From CAZOOK01 sp964581385 (lineage in GTDB: Bacteria > Pseudomonadota > Gammaproteobacteria > Nevskiales > Nevskiaceae), in NCBI GenBank assembly GCA_964581385.1, contig CAZOOK010000017.1:62001-126000 (forward strand): DNA of 64,000 bases, given 5' to 3'. Below the pieces are notes generated by a model. The model was not told where the DNA came from. It did not search any database and was given only the letters and a program-made list of their open reading frames with translations. This document shows, piece after piece, positions 8,375 through 17,527 of the stretch (positions are counted from its first letter, which is position 1; each line of letters opens with the position of its first letter). The position numbers and the translations under genes were made by a program.

Positions 8375-9868
8375 ATGAAAAGCGGCGCGAAGGCAAACAT
8401 GCGGATGAGCATGAGTCAGACTCAGATCATGACGCCGCAACTGCTGCAGTCGATCCGACTGTTGCAGTTGACTTCACTGGAACTGGAAATGGACGTCCGC
8501 CAGGCGCTCGATTCCAACCTCATGCTCGAAGAGCCCGAAGAGGAAGCCGACAACACCGACCAGGCCGCTACCGCCGCGCACGCTGAACTGGAGGCCACAG
8601 CAGTTGCCGACGCCAGCCCCGAAGTGGAAGTGAGCGGCTGCGATGTCGCCGCGAGTGAACGTGTCGAAGCTGATTTCGACTGGAGCAGCTCGGAAAGCTG
8701 GTCCGGCGGCGAGCCCGGCGGCGATGATGATCGTGAACCGGCCGTTGCCCGTATCGCCGAAGCTCCGACCCGCGATCCTCGCATGCATGCGCTGGCGCAG
8801 CTGCAACTGGTGGTCACCGATCCGCGTGAGGCCGAACTGGTCGCCTTGATCGTCGATGCCGTCGACGACAACGGATATCTCAGCGAGCCGCTCGACGCGA
8901 TCGCCATGCGTTTCACCGGCTCGCCGGAGGCGGGTCCCGAGGAAATGAAAGCGATTTTGCGTCGTGTGCAAAGTGTCGAACCGACCGGCTTCGGCGCGCG
9001 CGATCTGCGCGAATGCCTGCTGTTGCAACTGGAAGCTCTGCCGGCGCGCACGCCGGGCCTGCGTCTTGCGAGGATTATTGTCTCATCACATCTGGAAACG
9101 CTGGCCGAGCGGAAGATTGCGGTGCTGGCGCAAACACTGGCTGTGCCGGAAAGCCAAGTCGCGCAGGCGGTTGCTCTGATTCGCAGTCTCGATCCGAAGC
9201 CCGGAGCGGCCGGCACGCTGCCGGCGGAGGCGGTGGTTCCGGATGTCGTTATAACGGGCACTGCCGGCGCGTGGAAAGTCGAACTCAATCCCGAAACACT
9301 GCCCCGCGTGCGAATAAACAGGTACTATGAACAACAGGTTACAGGAGGTGGTTCAAGTGGCGCCTATCGTGCGCTGCGGGACCAGCTCAACGAGGCGCGC
9401 TGGTTGGTGCGCGGCCTAGAAATGCGGCATGAAACACTGGTGAAGACCGCGCGAGTGGTCTTTGAGCGGCAACGAGGATTCCTTCGGATTGGCGAGGAGG
9501 GCATGGTGCCATTGACGCTGCGTGAGGTTGCTGAGGCGATCGGTATGCACGAGTCGACGGTTTGTCGCGTCGTTGCCAATAAGCACGTATTGACGCCATG
9601 GGGCGTTTACCCCCTGAAGGCGTTTTTCCCCACGCATATCACGGGAGTCGATGGCGACACTTCCGGAACCGCGGTGCGGGCGATGATCCGCAAGATCATT
9701 GACGCCGAAAACCGTGCCCATCCGCTGTGCGATGGCGAGGTCGCTGCGCTTCTTGCTCGTCGCGGCGTGCGTGTGGCGCGGCGGACCGTCGCCAAATACC
9801 GCGAATCGATGCATATTGCGCCCGCGGCATTGCGCGCGCGGACTGTCGCGGCAGCCGTTGCACATTAA
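8375..9868 (+). CDS. rpoN: RNA polymerase sigma-54 factor RpoN
   Basis: A 497-residue sigma-54. Region I is at the N-terminus (SMSQTQIMTPQLLQSIRLLQL), then an acidic region II rich in E and D (about 45-130). The core-binding domain contains EPTGFGARDLRECLLLQLEAL. The helix-turn-helix reads LREVAEAIGMHESTVCRVV, and the RpoN box is ARRTVAKYRE near residues 468-477. These motifs identify the family without doubt. Location beside fleQ suggests a flagellar rpoN copy; whether a second rpoN exists elsewhere cannot be told here. Its targets are visible as GG-N10-GC promoters before fliE, fliL and the gene at 28757. Confidence 0.97.
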   Translation: MKSGAKANMRMSMSQTQIMTPQLLQSIRLLQLTSLELEMDVRQALDSNLMLEEPEEEADNTDQAATAAHAELEATAVADASPEVEVSGCDVAASERVEADFDWSSSESWSGGEPGGDDDREPAVARIAEAPTRDPRMHALAQLQLVVTDPREAELVALIVDAVDDNGYLSEPLDAIAMRFTGSPEAGPEEMKAILRRVQSVEPTGFGARDLRECLLLQLEALPARTPGLRLARIIVSSHLETLAERKIAVLAQTLAVPESQVAQAVALIRSLDPKPGAAGTLPAEAVVPDVVITGTAGAWKVELNPETLPRVRINRYYEQQVTGGGSSGAYRALRDQLNEARWLVRGLEMRHETLVKTARVVFERQRGFLRIGEEGMVPLTLREVAEAIGMHESTVCRVVANKHVLTPWGVYPLKAFFPTHITGVDGDTSGTAVRAMIRKIIDAENRAHPLCDGEVAALLARRGVRVARRTVAKYRESMHIAPAALRARTVAAAVAH

Positions 9869-9873
9869 TTGCT
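9858..9873 (+). promoter_or_regulatory. Weak sigma-54-like site at the rpoN 3' end
   Basis: TTGCACATTAATTGCT has the sigma-54 layout TGGCAC-N5-TTGCT with correct N10 spacing, but the conserved GG is TG. It overlaps the rpoN stop. If real it would serve the receiver gene at 10104 and fleQ, about 220 bases downstream. The rest of the 9869-10103 gap shows only an unconvincing 70-codon frame. Confidence 0.25.
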
Positions 9874-10103
9874 TGATGCGAAGATGCGAATATGATGTCG
9901 TCGGCACAGGACCATGGAATGACGACAAACAGGACCAAGGAAGCTCTGAGTAATACTCGCGAGCGACGATGGATCGCACGCGAACGGAGCATGGATACCC
10001 CAGTGACGATGGAATTGCGCCGGGATTTTCGGCATCGCTCAGGCGCAGATTATCCGACGACGCGGACCGTTCAGGGATTCCCTAATCAGGGGAAGCTTGA
10101 ATA

Positions 10104-10481
10104 ATGAAGCGGCTACGGACGCTGCTGGTGGACGACAACAAGTCCTTTCTGGTGCTTTCCAAGCACTTGCTGGCACCTATTGAAGGGCTCGATCTGGTCG
10201 GATTCGGCCATGATGGGTTCGATGCAGTGCGGCTGGCTGACGAGTTGCGCCCGGATCTCATCATCATGGACTTGGTGATGCCAGGGATGAGCGGCTTGCA
10301 GGCTACGCGGCTGATCAAGGCGCAGGACCATCCGCCGCGTATCATAATTGTCAGTCATTATGATGATGCCGAACATCGTGAACACGCATCGCAGGCCGGA
10401 GCGGATGGATTCGTGGAGAAGAACAATTACGAGGTCCAGATCAAAGAGCTGGTCAGGCAGCTGACGGAGGCCGAACAGTAA
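10104..10481 (+). CDS. Single-domain CheY-like response regulator
   Basis: A 125-residue stand-alone receiver. All switch residues are present: the acidic pair in LLVDDN, acceptor Asp in LIIMDLVMPGMSG (about residue 53), Ser in IIIVSHYDD and Lys in FVEKNNYE. There is no output domain, so it should act by binding a partner, as CheY does. Its stop overlaps the fleQ start (TAATG at 10479-10483), which implies translational coupling and possible functional pairing with FleQ. It is not a typical chemotaxis CheY, since there are no che genes around it. Confidence 0.88.
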   Translation: MKRLRTLLVDDNKSFLVLSKHLLAPIEGLDLVGFGHDGFDAVRLADELRPDLIIMDLVMPGMSGLQATRLIKAQDHPPRIIIVSHYDDAEHREHASQAGADGFVEKNNYEVQIKELVRQLTEAEQ

Positions 10482-11986
10482 TGTCCGAGTCGCGCGTACT
10501 GGTCATCGATGCGGACTCGGAGCGTGCCGCGGCGCATGCCGCCGTTCTCCAGTTTATTGACTACCGTCCAGTGGTTACGTCGTCGGCTGCGGATATTCGC
10601 GTTGAGTCGCATACACCGCAGGACTGGCTTGCCGTGCTCGTCGGCGAGGAATCCGATTGGCCGGCGCTGCGCCGTTTCGTGGACTGGCTCAAGCGTGACC
10701 GTTTTCATCCTCCGCTGCTGGTGCTGCAGCCCTATCACGAGCGCGCGGTTGATCTGCTGGGCCTCGATCGCAGTGCCTGCCTGCCCCTAGACAGCCCGGT
10801 CAAGTACTCGCAGTTGAACGATCTGCTGCGACGTGCCGGTCTGCTGAAGATGGAACAGCAGGAAGCGATCATGCGCACGCCCGGACCAACCGGGAATTCG
10901 GTGGTGATCCGCCGTGTGCGCCAGATGATCGGGCAGGTGGCGCCCTACGACAGCACCGTGCTCATCACCGGCGAATCCGGCACCGGCAAGGAAGTCGCCG
11001 CGCGTGCGATCCACGATCAGTCGCCGCGGCGCGAACGACCGTTCGTGGCGGTCAACTGCGGCGCGATTCCTTCCGAACTGCTCGAATCGGAACTGTTCGG
11101 CCACGAGAAAGGAGCGTTCACCGGCGCCATCACCGCCCGCAAGGGACGTTTCGAGATGGCGGACGGCGGCACTCTGTTCCTCGATGAAATCGGCGATATG
11201 TCGCTGCCGATGCAGGTCAAGATCCTGCGCGTACTGCAGGAGCGCAGCTTTGAGCGTGTCGGTTCCTCGCGCAGCCAGCGCTGCGATGTACGCATCATCG
11301 CCGCGACGCACCGTAATCTTGAGGATGGGATCGTCAAAGGCACCTTCCGCGAAGATCTTTTCTACCGCCTGAACGTGTTTCCGATCGAGATGCCGCCGTT
11401 GCGCGAGCGCCTCGAGGACCTGCCGATGCTGATCGATGACATCATCGCGGCGATGGAGCGGCATGGACATGGCTCGGTGCGCATCGCGCCGGATGCGATC
11501 CACGCGTTGCGGGCTTATCACTGGCCCGGCAACGTGCGCGAGTTGTCGAATCTGGTCGAGCGCGTCGCGGTGCTGCATCCCAGTGCGGAAGTGACCGCTG
11601 CCGAACTGCCGCAGCGATACCGCAGCACGGAGACCAAACCGGCCGGGTCGCCTTCATCGGCGCCATCGGTAGCGTCTGAGCGAGCCCAGGCGATGGCCAT
11701 CGCCGAACCCGTCGCGCTGCTGCATGAGGAAGCAGTCGCCGGGGACCACGAGGCGGAGCTGCCGGGCCTGGATTCCGCTTCGGTGGTCTGGTCGGCGCAA
11801 TTGCCGCCGGAAGGCGTCAATCTGAAGGATCACATCGAATCGATTGAGATCGCGCTGATCCGTCAGGCGCTCACACAAAGTTCCGGCGTCGTCGCGCATG
11901 CCGCGAAATTGCTCAACACGCGGCGCACGACTTTGGTTGAAAAGCTGCGCAAGTATGGTCTCCAGCGCGAGACCATTGACGACTGA
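10481..11986 (+). CDS. fleQ: Sigma-54-dependent flagellar master regulator FleQ
   Basis: A 501-residue enhancer-binding protein. The N-terminal FleQ/receiver-like domain (1-120) has no clear phosphorylation site (VLVIDADSERA), as in FleQ. The AAA+ domain has Walker A GESGTGKE at 164-171, GAFTGA at 211-216 for sigma-54 contact, Walker B GGTLFLDEIGDM, and an arginine-finger region around FREDLFYRLNVFPI. The C-terminal Fis-type helix-turn-helix (ALTQSSGVVAHAAKLLNTRRTTLVEKLRKYGL) is clear. FleQ activates class II flagellar genes with RpoN and in several species responds to c-di-GMP. Its immediate targets are likely the fliE and fliL promoters in this window. Confidence 0.95.
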   Translation: MSESRVLVIDADSERAAAHAAVLQFIDYRPVVTSSAADIRVESHTPQDWLAVLVGEESDWPALRRFVDWLKRDRFHPPLLVLQPYHERAVDLLGLDRSACLPLDSPVKYSQLNDLLRRAGLLKMEQQEAIMRTPGPTGNSVVIRRVRQMIGQVAPYDSTVLITGESGTGKEVAARAIHDQSPRRERPFVAVNCGAIPSELLESELFGHEKGAFTGAITARKGRFEMADGGTLFLDEIGDMSLPMQVKILRVLQERSFERVGSSRSQRCDVRIIAATHRNLEDGIVKGTFREDLFYRLNVFPIEMPPLRERLEDLPMLIDDIIAAMERHGHGSVRIAPDAIHALRAYHWPGNVRELSNLVERVAVLHPSAEVTAAELPQRYRSTETKPAGSPSSAPSVASERAQAMAIAEPVALLHEEAVAGDHEAELPGLDSASVVWSAQLPPEGVNLKDHIESIEIALIRQALTQSSGVVAHAAKLLNTRRTTLVEKLRKYGLQRETIDD

Positions 11987-11996
11987 ACACACGCCT

Positions 11997-12314
11997 TAGG
12001 GTCTGTCGTCAAACTCCCTGATCACTGCGTTGCTGTCCCCAAGGGCGTCGCAGCGGCCCCGCCCGCACCCACGCTACGCGGCACCGTGGCGGGGCCTTCA
12101 GGCGCAGTCCGCCGGGCATGGTGGTTCCATGTCCAAGGACTGCAACGCCGGCCGTCGTCCTTGGGAACGCAACCCGGAGGGACGGCCCCTGCCGGGGCGC
12201 ATCGCCACGTCACGGGCTCCTCGCGTACGTCCAGTACGCCACCGTCGCCCCTTCCTTGCGCTGCGCCCCGGCAGGGGCCGTCGCAGTGACCAGGGAGTTT
12301 GACGACAGGCCCTA
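11997..12314. repeat. Multi-stem inverted-repeat element A (318 bp)
   Basis: Outer arms 11997-12020 and 12291-12314 pair at 23 of 24 positions and begin and end with TAG/CTA. Inside are further stems: GGCCCCGCC 12055-12063 with 12088-12096, GCAGTCC 12104-12110 with 12137-12143 around a CATGG-N5-CCATG hairpin, CCCAAGG 12038-12044 with 12159-12165, an 18-bp perfect stem 12183-12200 with 12263-12280, and an apical GCGTAC/GTACGC hairpin near 12223-12239. The layout and loop sequences are shared with the element at 56663. It fills much of the fleQ-fliE gap. There is no credible protein in it. Confidence 0.85.
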
Positions 12315-12447
12315 GTGCCGGACTTTCGGCGCCCGTGTTTTTTTTCCCGCGCTATTTCTTGGCCGGAATTTCCAGCAGCGCGACAGAAACCCGTCACGAC
12401 GCACCGTCCAGCTGCTGAAAAATCCATGTAAAACAGGTCGCCGGCCG

Positions 12448-12463
12448 AGGCACAGGACTTGCT
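12448..12463 (+). promoter_or_regulatory. Sigma-54 promoter for the fliE operon
   Basis: AGGCACAGGACTTGCT: GG at 12449-12450, GC at 12461-12462, exactly 10 bases between; TTGCT box intact. The predicted start near 12474 leaves a leader of about 38 bases to fliE. A perfect 9-bp inverted repeat (CCGAGGCAC 12445-12453, GTGCCTCGG 12466-12474) surrounds the -12 region. Confidence 0.82.
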
Positions 12464-12511
12464 CTAGTGCCTCGGGTTAATAGCAATTCGAATATCTCGA
12501 ACATCCGGCGC

Positions 12512-12835
12512 ATGAATACGATCGACGTGAACAGTGTGCTCGCGCAGATCCGCGTACTGAGCACGCAGGCGCAAGGTGCCTCGCAAAAGGCACCGGTCCA
12601 GCAGAGCAGTGGCAGCGGCTTCGGCACGCTGGTCAGCGGCTCGATCGATCAGGTCAATGGTTTGCAGCAGCAGGCGTCGAAGCTACAGGACAAGTTCGAG
12701 ATGGGCGATCCCAACACCGATCTTTCAAGCGTCATGCTGGCTACCAGCAAGGCGCAGGTTTCATTCCGCGCGATGGTCGAAGTGCGCAACCGCCTGGTCA
12801 ATGCGTACCAGGAAATCATGAACATGCCGATCTGA
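12512..12835 (+). CDS. fliE: Flagellar hook-basal body protein FliE
   Basis: A 107-residue rod-adaptor protein linking the MS ring to the rod. The C-terminal motif is diagnostic: LSSVMLATSKAQVSFRAMVEVRNRLVNAYQEIMNMPI. I use ATG 12512 (MNTIDVNSVLAQIRVLS), which gives the normal family length; an in-frame codon at 12467 would place the start on top of the predicted transcription start. fliF begins 8 bases after the stop. It is the first gene of the sigma-54 driven fliEFGHIJK operon. Confidence 0.93.
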   Translation: MNTIDVNSVLAQIRVLSTQAQGASQKAPVQQSSGSGFGTLVSGSIDQVNGLQQQASKLQDKFEMGDPNTDLSSVMLATSKAQVSFRAMVEVRNRLVNAYQEIMNMPI

Positions 12836-12843
12836 GCTGACCT

Positions 12844-14520
12844 ATGGCTGATACCGCACTCACCGGGTTGCGACAGGCTCGCAGCATCACCGATCTTCCA
12901 ATGGTCCGTCAGCTTGGTCTGATGGCCGCGGTAGCGCTGGCGATCGCAGCCGGCATCGCGCTGTTCTCGTGGTCACAATCGCCGAATTTTCAGCCGATAT
13001 TCGCAAACCTCACGGAAAAGGACTCCGCCGAACTTGCCGACGCCATACGTGCGTCCGGCATCGAAGTCAAAGTCGATCCAAACAGCGGCGCGGTGATGGT
13101 ACCCGCCGAAAAGATCCACGAAGCGCGGCTGCGCGCCGCTTCGCAGGGATTGCCGAAAAGTGCCTCGATGGGATTTGAAATGATCCAACAGGACGAGGGC
13201 TTCGGCACCAGCCAGTTCATGGAAAACGCGCGCTTCCAACTCGCGCTCGAAACTGAGCTGGCGCGCACGATCAGCAGCCTGCAACCGGTGAAGAATGCGC
13301 GCGTGCATCTGGCGCTGCCGAAGCCGTCCGCCTTCGCGCAAACCACCGGTACGCCGAGCGCTTCGGTGCTCGTTGAATTACAGCCGGGCCGCATGCTGGA
13401 AGCGAACCAGGTCGAGTCGGTCGAGCACATGGTCGCGTCGAGCGTGCCGAATCTCAGCGCCAGCAACGTCACCGTTATCGACCAGTTTGGCCGACTGCTC
13501 AGCGGCGGTGACAAGAGCGGTGAGCTGGCGGTGAGCTCCGAGGAATATCAGTACGCGCGTCGCGCCGAGGCCGATTACGCGCGGCGCATCGAGGAAATCC
13601 TCACGCCGATGCTGGGTCCGGATCACATGAGCGCGCAGGTCGCGGCGGATTTCGATTTCTCGGTGACCGAGGAAGCCAAGGAAAGCTACAACCCGCAGCA
13701 GAAAGAGGCGTCGGTGCGCAGCGAACAGAGCAGCGAGGACACGACACGGGCACCTAACGGCGGTCCGCTTGGTGTCCCCGGCGCGACCAGCAACCAGCCG
13801 CCTGCCACCAGCGCCCCGCCGGCACAGCCGGCACCGTCTGTGGCCGCTGCTGCTGCCGCCGCGGGAGCGGGCGCAGCGAGTACCGCCAAGGCGACGGATA
13901 CCACGGTATCGCAGAGCAAATCGGAGACGCGCAACTACGAACTTGATCGTACCGTCAGCCATACGCGGCAGTCGGTTGGACGCCTGAAGCGCCTGTCGGT
14001 CGCAGTACTAGTGGATAACATTTCGAAGACCAATGATAACGGCGATGTCGTTTCTGAAGCATTGACGCCGGAGCAGGTTGCAAAGGTCGACGCGCTGGTG
14101 AAGAAAGCGGTGGGATTCGATGAGTCGCGCGGTGACACAGTCACCGTGCAGAACGCGCCTTTCCATACCGAACCGGTCCCTGAGGTGCCGCCGATCCCGC
14201 TGTGGAATCGTCCCGAGCTGCGCGAATACGCACGGCAGGGGTTGGGTGCGGTCATCGTCCTGGTATTGATCTTCGCGGTGCTGCGGCCGACGCTGCGTTC
14301 GCTGATGGCGCCGAGGGCGCCGGTTGCGGGTGGAGTGATGCGAGCCGAACTCGCGGAAAGCGGCTCCGGCCAGGACGCCCTGCCGGTCGCCCCCAATCCG
14401 CAAGCGCTGGCGCCGCCGCCGTATGAGCAGAAACTCGCACTGGCGCGGAACGCGGTGGCACAGGATCCCGCGCGGGTCGCGCAAGTCGTGAAAAACTGGA
14501 TCGGCGAAGATGGCGGATAA
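12844..14520 (+). CDS. fliF: Flagellar MS-ring protein FliF
   Basis: A 558-residue inner-membrane ring protein. There are two transmembrane helices, near residues 25-45 (LGLMAAVALAIAAGIALFSW) and near 462-482 (GLGAVIVLVLIFAVLRPTL). Between them lie YscJ/FliF ring modules with ASQGLPKSASMGFEMI, RFQLALETELARTISSLQPVKNARVHLALP and a variable Ala/Pro-rich linker (about 300-350). The short C-terminal cytoplasmic tail binds FliG. It overlaps fliG by 11 bases, consistent with coupled translation. Length is typical. Confidence 0.97.
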   Translation: MADTALTGLRQARSITDLPMVRQLGLMAAVALAIAAGIALFSWSQSPNFQPIFANLTEKDSAELADAIRASGIEVKVDPNSGAVMVPAEKIHEARLRAASQGLPKSASMGFEMIQQDEGFGTSQFMENARFQLALETELARTISSLQPVKNARVHLALPKPSAFAQTTGTPSASVLVELQPGRMLEANQVESVEHMVASSVPNLSASNVTVIDQFGRLLSGGDKSGELAVSSEEYQYARRAEADYARRIEEILTPMLGPDHMSAQVAADFDFSVTEEAKESYNPQQKEASVRSEQSSEDTTRAPNGGPLGVPGATSNQPPATSAPPAQPAPSVAAAAAAAGAGAASTAKATDTTVSQSKSETRNYELDRTVSHTRQSVGRLKRLSVAVLVDNISKTNDNGDVVSEALTPEQVAKVDALVKKAVGFDESRGDTVTVQNAPFHTEPVPEVPPIPLWNRPELREYARQGLGAVIVLVLIFAVLRPTLRSLMAPRAPVAGGVMRAELAESGSGQDALPVAPNPQALAPPPYEQKLALARNAVAQDPARVAQVVKNWIGEDGG

Positions 14521-15526
14521 GAACGGCGACGGCCCGCCGCCCTCCGGACCGGAGCGGGCCGCCATCCTGCTGATGTCGCTCGGCGAGACCGAAGCGGCGG
14601 CAGTGCTCAAATTCATGGGCGCCAAGGATGTGCAGAAAGTCGGGCAGGCGATGGCGGCGCTCGCTAATGTTTCGCGCGAGCGCGCGACTGGCGTGGTCGA
14701 GAAATTCGTCAGTGAACTGGATACACAGACTTCGCTCGGTGTCGGTGCTGACGATTACGTGCGCCGCGTGATGGTCAACGCACTCGGCGAAGACAAGGCC
14801 ACCAGTGTTATCGATCGCATCCTGCTTGGACGCAATAGCAAGGGTCTGGAAGCGCTGAAATGGATGGAAACGCGCGCGGTTGCCGATCTGGTGCGCAATG
14901 AGCATCCGCAAATCGTTTCGATCGTTCTTGCTTATCTTGATTCCGATCAGGCTGCTGAAGTTTTGTCGCTGTTGCCCGAACGCATGCGCAGCGACGTGCT
15001 CATGCGCATCGCGCGTCTCGACGGTATCCAGCCGGCGGCGCTGCGCGAGCTCGACGAAATCATGGAAAAGCAGTTCAGCGGCAACGGCAATCTGAAGGCA
15101 TCGAGCGTCGGCGGCATCAAGGTTGCCGCCAATATTCTCAACCTGATGGACACGTCGGTGGAGACGCAGATTCTCGCGCGCATCGGCGAGAGCGATTCGG
15201 ATTTGAGCACCAAGATTCAGGATCTGATGTTCGTGTTCGACGATCTTGCCGAGATCGACGATCGCGGCATTCAGGCGCTGATGCGCGAAGTCAATTCCGA
15301 GCAGATCGCGCTTTCGCTCAAGGCAGCGGATACGCGGCTCAAGGACAAAATTCTCAAGAACATGTCCAAGCGCGCGGCGGAAATGCTGGTCGAGGATATG
15401 GAGTCGCGTGGTCCGGTGCGCGTCGCCGACGTTCAGGCCGCGCAGAAGGACGTGCTGCTCGTCGCCCGTCGCTTGATGGAATCCGGCGAGATTTCCGTCG
15501 GCAGCAAGGGGGAGGAGTATGTCTGA
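14510..15526 (+). CDS. fliG: Flagellar motor switch protein FliG
   Basis: A 338-residue rotor protein that couples stator contact to rotation. The N-terminal domain begins GPERAAILLMSLGETEAAAVLKFM. The middle domain has an EHPQIVSIVLAYLD motif, and the C-terminal motor domain carries the charged helix DDLAEIDDRGIQALMREVNSEQIALSLKAA with the Asp/Arg residues that meet MotA. The start ATG lies inside the fliF end. Length and order are standard. Confidence 0.97.
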   Translation: MADKNGDGPPPSGPERAAILLMSLGETEAAAVLKFMGAKDVQKVGQAMAALANVSRERATGVVEKFVSELDTQTSLGVGADDYVRRVMVNALGEDKATSVIDRILLGRNSKGLEALKWMETRAVADLVRNEHPQIVSIVLAYLDSDQAAEVLSLLPERMRSDVLMRIARLDGIQPAALRELDEIMEKQFSGNGNLKASSVGGIKVAANILNLMDTSVETQILARIGESDSDLSTKIQDLMFVFDDLAEIDDRGIQALMREVNSEQIALSLKAADTRLKDKILKNMSKRAAEMLVEDMESRGPVRVADVQAAQKDVLLVARRLMESGEISVGSKGEEYV

Positions 15527-16148
15527 GTCCGATGTGCCGACCGTCTCAGTGCTCACCGGCGAGCAGGTCGCGTCGGCGTTCCAGCGGTGGGAGCTGCCGG
15601 ACCTGGACGTGTGGACCGATCCGCAGGTCGCCGCGCATACCGCGCGCCATCTCGATCAGCTCGAAGCGGCAGCCTATGAGGAGGGCATCGCCCGCGGCCG
15701 CAGTGAAGGTTATGCTGCCGGTGCGGCAATGGCGCGCGAGCAGGCGCAGCGGCTGCATCATCTGCTCGATCATCTACGCTTTCCGCTGGCCGAATTCGAC
15801 GCCGAAGTCGAACGGATGTTGATTGCCCTCACCATCGAAGTCGGGCGCCGGCTGGTCGGCGCGCAACTCGAGCTGGATCCGACACTGACGGCAAATGCCG
15901 TGCGCGAAGCGCTCGAAGCCTTGGGGACACCGCCGCGCGACGCGCGGGTGCACCTCAATACCGAAGATCTGAATGTACTGAAAGACGTCATTGCGGCGCC
16001 GGATAGCGCGTCACAATGGCGTTTCGTCGCCGATCCCAAGCTGCGCTCGGGCGACTGTCGCATCGTTACCGAAGGTGCACAAGTCGATGCGCAGCTCGAC
16101 ACCCGGCAGGCGAGCCTGTCGCGTGCCCTGCTGGGCGATAACGAATAG
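15519..16148 (+). CDS. fliH: Flagellar export stator protein FliH
   Basis: A 209-residue regulator of the FliI ATPase. The N-terminal half contains a helical stretch with small-residue repeats (EEGIARGRSEGYAAGAAMAREQAQ), the typical FliH GxxxG-like segment. The C-terminal half resembles the V-type ATPase E subunit (LTIEVGRRLVGAQLELDPTL, LRSGDCRIVTEGAQVDAQLDTR). The start overlaps fliG by 8 bases, and fliI begins 2 bases after the stop. Confidence 0.92.
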   Translation: MSESDVPTVSVLTGEQVASAFQRWELPDLDVWTDPQVAAHTARHLDQLEAAAYEEGIARGRSEGYAAGAAMAREQAQRLHHLLDHLRFPLAEFDAEVERMLIALTIEVGRRLVGAQLELDPTLTANAVREALEALGTPPRDARVHLNTEDLNVLKDVIAAPDSASQWRFVADPKLRSGDCRIVTEGAQVDAQLDTRQASLSRALLGDNE

Positions 16149-16150
16149 CC

Positions 16151-17527
16151 ATGACCGCAAACACTTCCGAAATCGTGCAGTCGAACACCTTCCGCCGCGA
16201 TCGCGATCAGCGGTTGGTGGCCAGCTTGCGCACGGCCTGTACGCGCGTGGCGGACGCACGGACCGTCGTGGTCGAAGGTGTGCTCAAGCGGGTAACCGGG
16301 CTGACACTGGAAGCGGTTGGTTGCCAGGTCCGCATCGGCGAGCGCTGCAGCGTGATGAATGCGGACGGCGACGCGGTGGAAGCCGAGGTTGTCGGGTTTT
16401 CCGGTGATCGCGTTTATCTGATGCCGGTGGACGATCTGCGCGGAGTGCTGCCGAACGCGCGGGTGGTGCCACTGCACCGTTCGGCGTCGATACCGATCGG
16501 TAATGGCCTGCTCGGCCGTGTGCTTGACGGCGAAGGCACTCCGCTCGATGACTTGGGCCGTCTCAATTGCCAGCGGCGCAAGGCGCTGTCGACCACAATC
16601 AATCCCTTGCAGCGCGAGCCGATTACGCAGCCGCTCGATGTCGGTGTGCGCGCGATCAACGCGCTGATGACGGTCGGGCGCGGCCAGCGTCTCGGCCTGT
16701 TTGCCGGCACCGGCGTTGGCAAGAGCACCTTGCTCGGCATGATGACCCGTTTCACCAAGGCCGACGTCATCGTCGTCGGACTGGTTGGCGAGCGCGGCCG
16801 CGAAGTCCGCGAATTTCTGGATCACAGTCTGGGTCCGGAAGGACGCCGCCGTGCCGTCGTCGTCGCGACGCCGTCCGACCGTTCGCCGGTGCAGCGCCTG
16901 CGCGGCGCGTGGCTGGCGACGTCGATCGCGGAAGGCTTTCGCGACCAGGGGAAGAATGTCCTGCTGCTGATGGATTCGCTGACGCGCGTCGCACAGGCGC
17001 AGCGCGAGATCGGCCTGGCGATCGGCGAACCGCCGACCACGCGCGGCTATCCGCCCTCGGTATTCGCATTGATTCCACGACTCGTCGAGCGTGCCGGTAA
17101 CGGGGCCAAAGGACAGGGATCTATCACCGCGTTCTACACAGTTCTGACCGAGGGTGACGATCTGAACGATCCAATCGCCGACACCGCGCGCGGCGTGCTC
17201 GATGGGCACATCATCCTGTCGCGCACGATTGCGGAGGCCGGCATCTATCCTGCAATCGATGTCGAATCGTCGATCTCGCGTGTGGTGCAAACCATCACGC
17301 CGCCGCAGCAGCAGCAGCTTGCCCGGCGCTTCCGTGCACTGGTTTCCTCGTATCAGCGCAATCGCGATCTGGTCACCATCGGTGCCTACCAGAAGGGCAA
17401 TGATGCGCGCGTGGACGAGGCGATTGCGTTGTGGCCGCGCATCGAGGCATTCCTGCGCCAGGATGTGAAGGAGGCGGCTGACTATGCGTCCAGTACCAGC
17501 GGGCTTGCAGCGTTGTTCACGCCATGA
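16151..17527 (+). CDS. fliI: Flagellum-specific ATP synthase FliI
   Basis: A 458-residue export ATPase related to F1-beta. Walker A FAGTGVGKST lies near residues 181-190, Walker B is NVLLLMDSLTRVAQAQREI with the catalytic-type segment IGEPPTTRGYPPSVFALIPRLVERAG. The N-terminal barrel (about 1-100) and the C-terminal helical domain are both present. FliI with FliH and FliJ promotes delivery of export substrates to FlhAB. It overlaps fliJ by 4 bases. Confidence 0.97.
   Translation: MTANTSEIVQSNTFRRDRDQRLVASLRTACTRVADARTVVVEGVLKRVTGLTLEAVGCQVRIGERCSVMNADGDAVEAEVVGFSGDRVYLMPVDDLRGVLPNARVVPLHRSASIPIGNGLLGRVLDGEGTPLDDLGRLNCQRRKALSTTINPLQREPITQPLDVGVRAINALMTVGRGQRLGLFAGTGVGKSTLLGMMTRFTKADVIVVGLVGERGREVREFLDHSLGPEGRRRAVVVATPSDRSPVQRLRGAWLATSIAEGFRDQGKNVLLLMDSLTRVAQAQREIGLAIGEPPTTRGYPPSVFALIPRLVERAGNGAKGQGSITAFYTVLTEGDDLNDPIADTARGVLDGHIILSRTIAEAGIYPAIDVESSISRVVQTITPPQQQQLARRFRALVSSYQRNRDLVTIGAYQKGNDARVDEAIALWPRIEAFLRQDVKEAADYASSTSGLAALFTP

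Noticed and set aside
9892..10104. 70-codon frame between rpoN and the receiver gene
   Set aside because: It ends neatly at the next ATG, but no ribosome site or homology supports it.
12030..12302. Several short frames in the fleQ-fliE gap
   Set aside because: They are translations of the multi-stem repeat; both strands give similar Arg/Pro-rich peptides owing to the inverted repeats.
14252..15556. A 434-codon minus-strand frame over fliF and fliG
   Set aside because: Antisense shadow of conserved genes, with composition (many Arg, His, Gln) typical of shadow frames.
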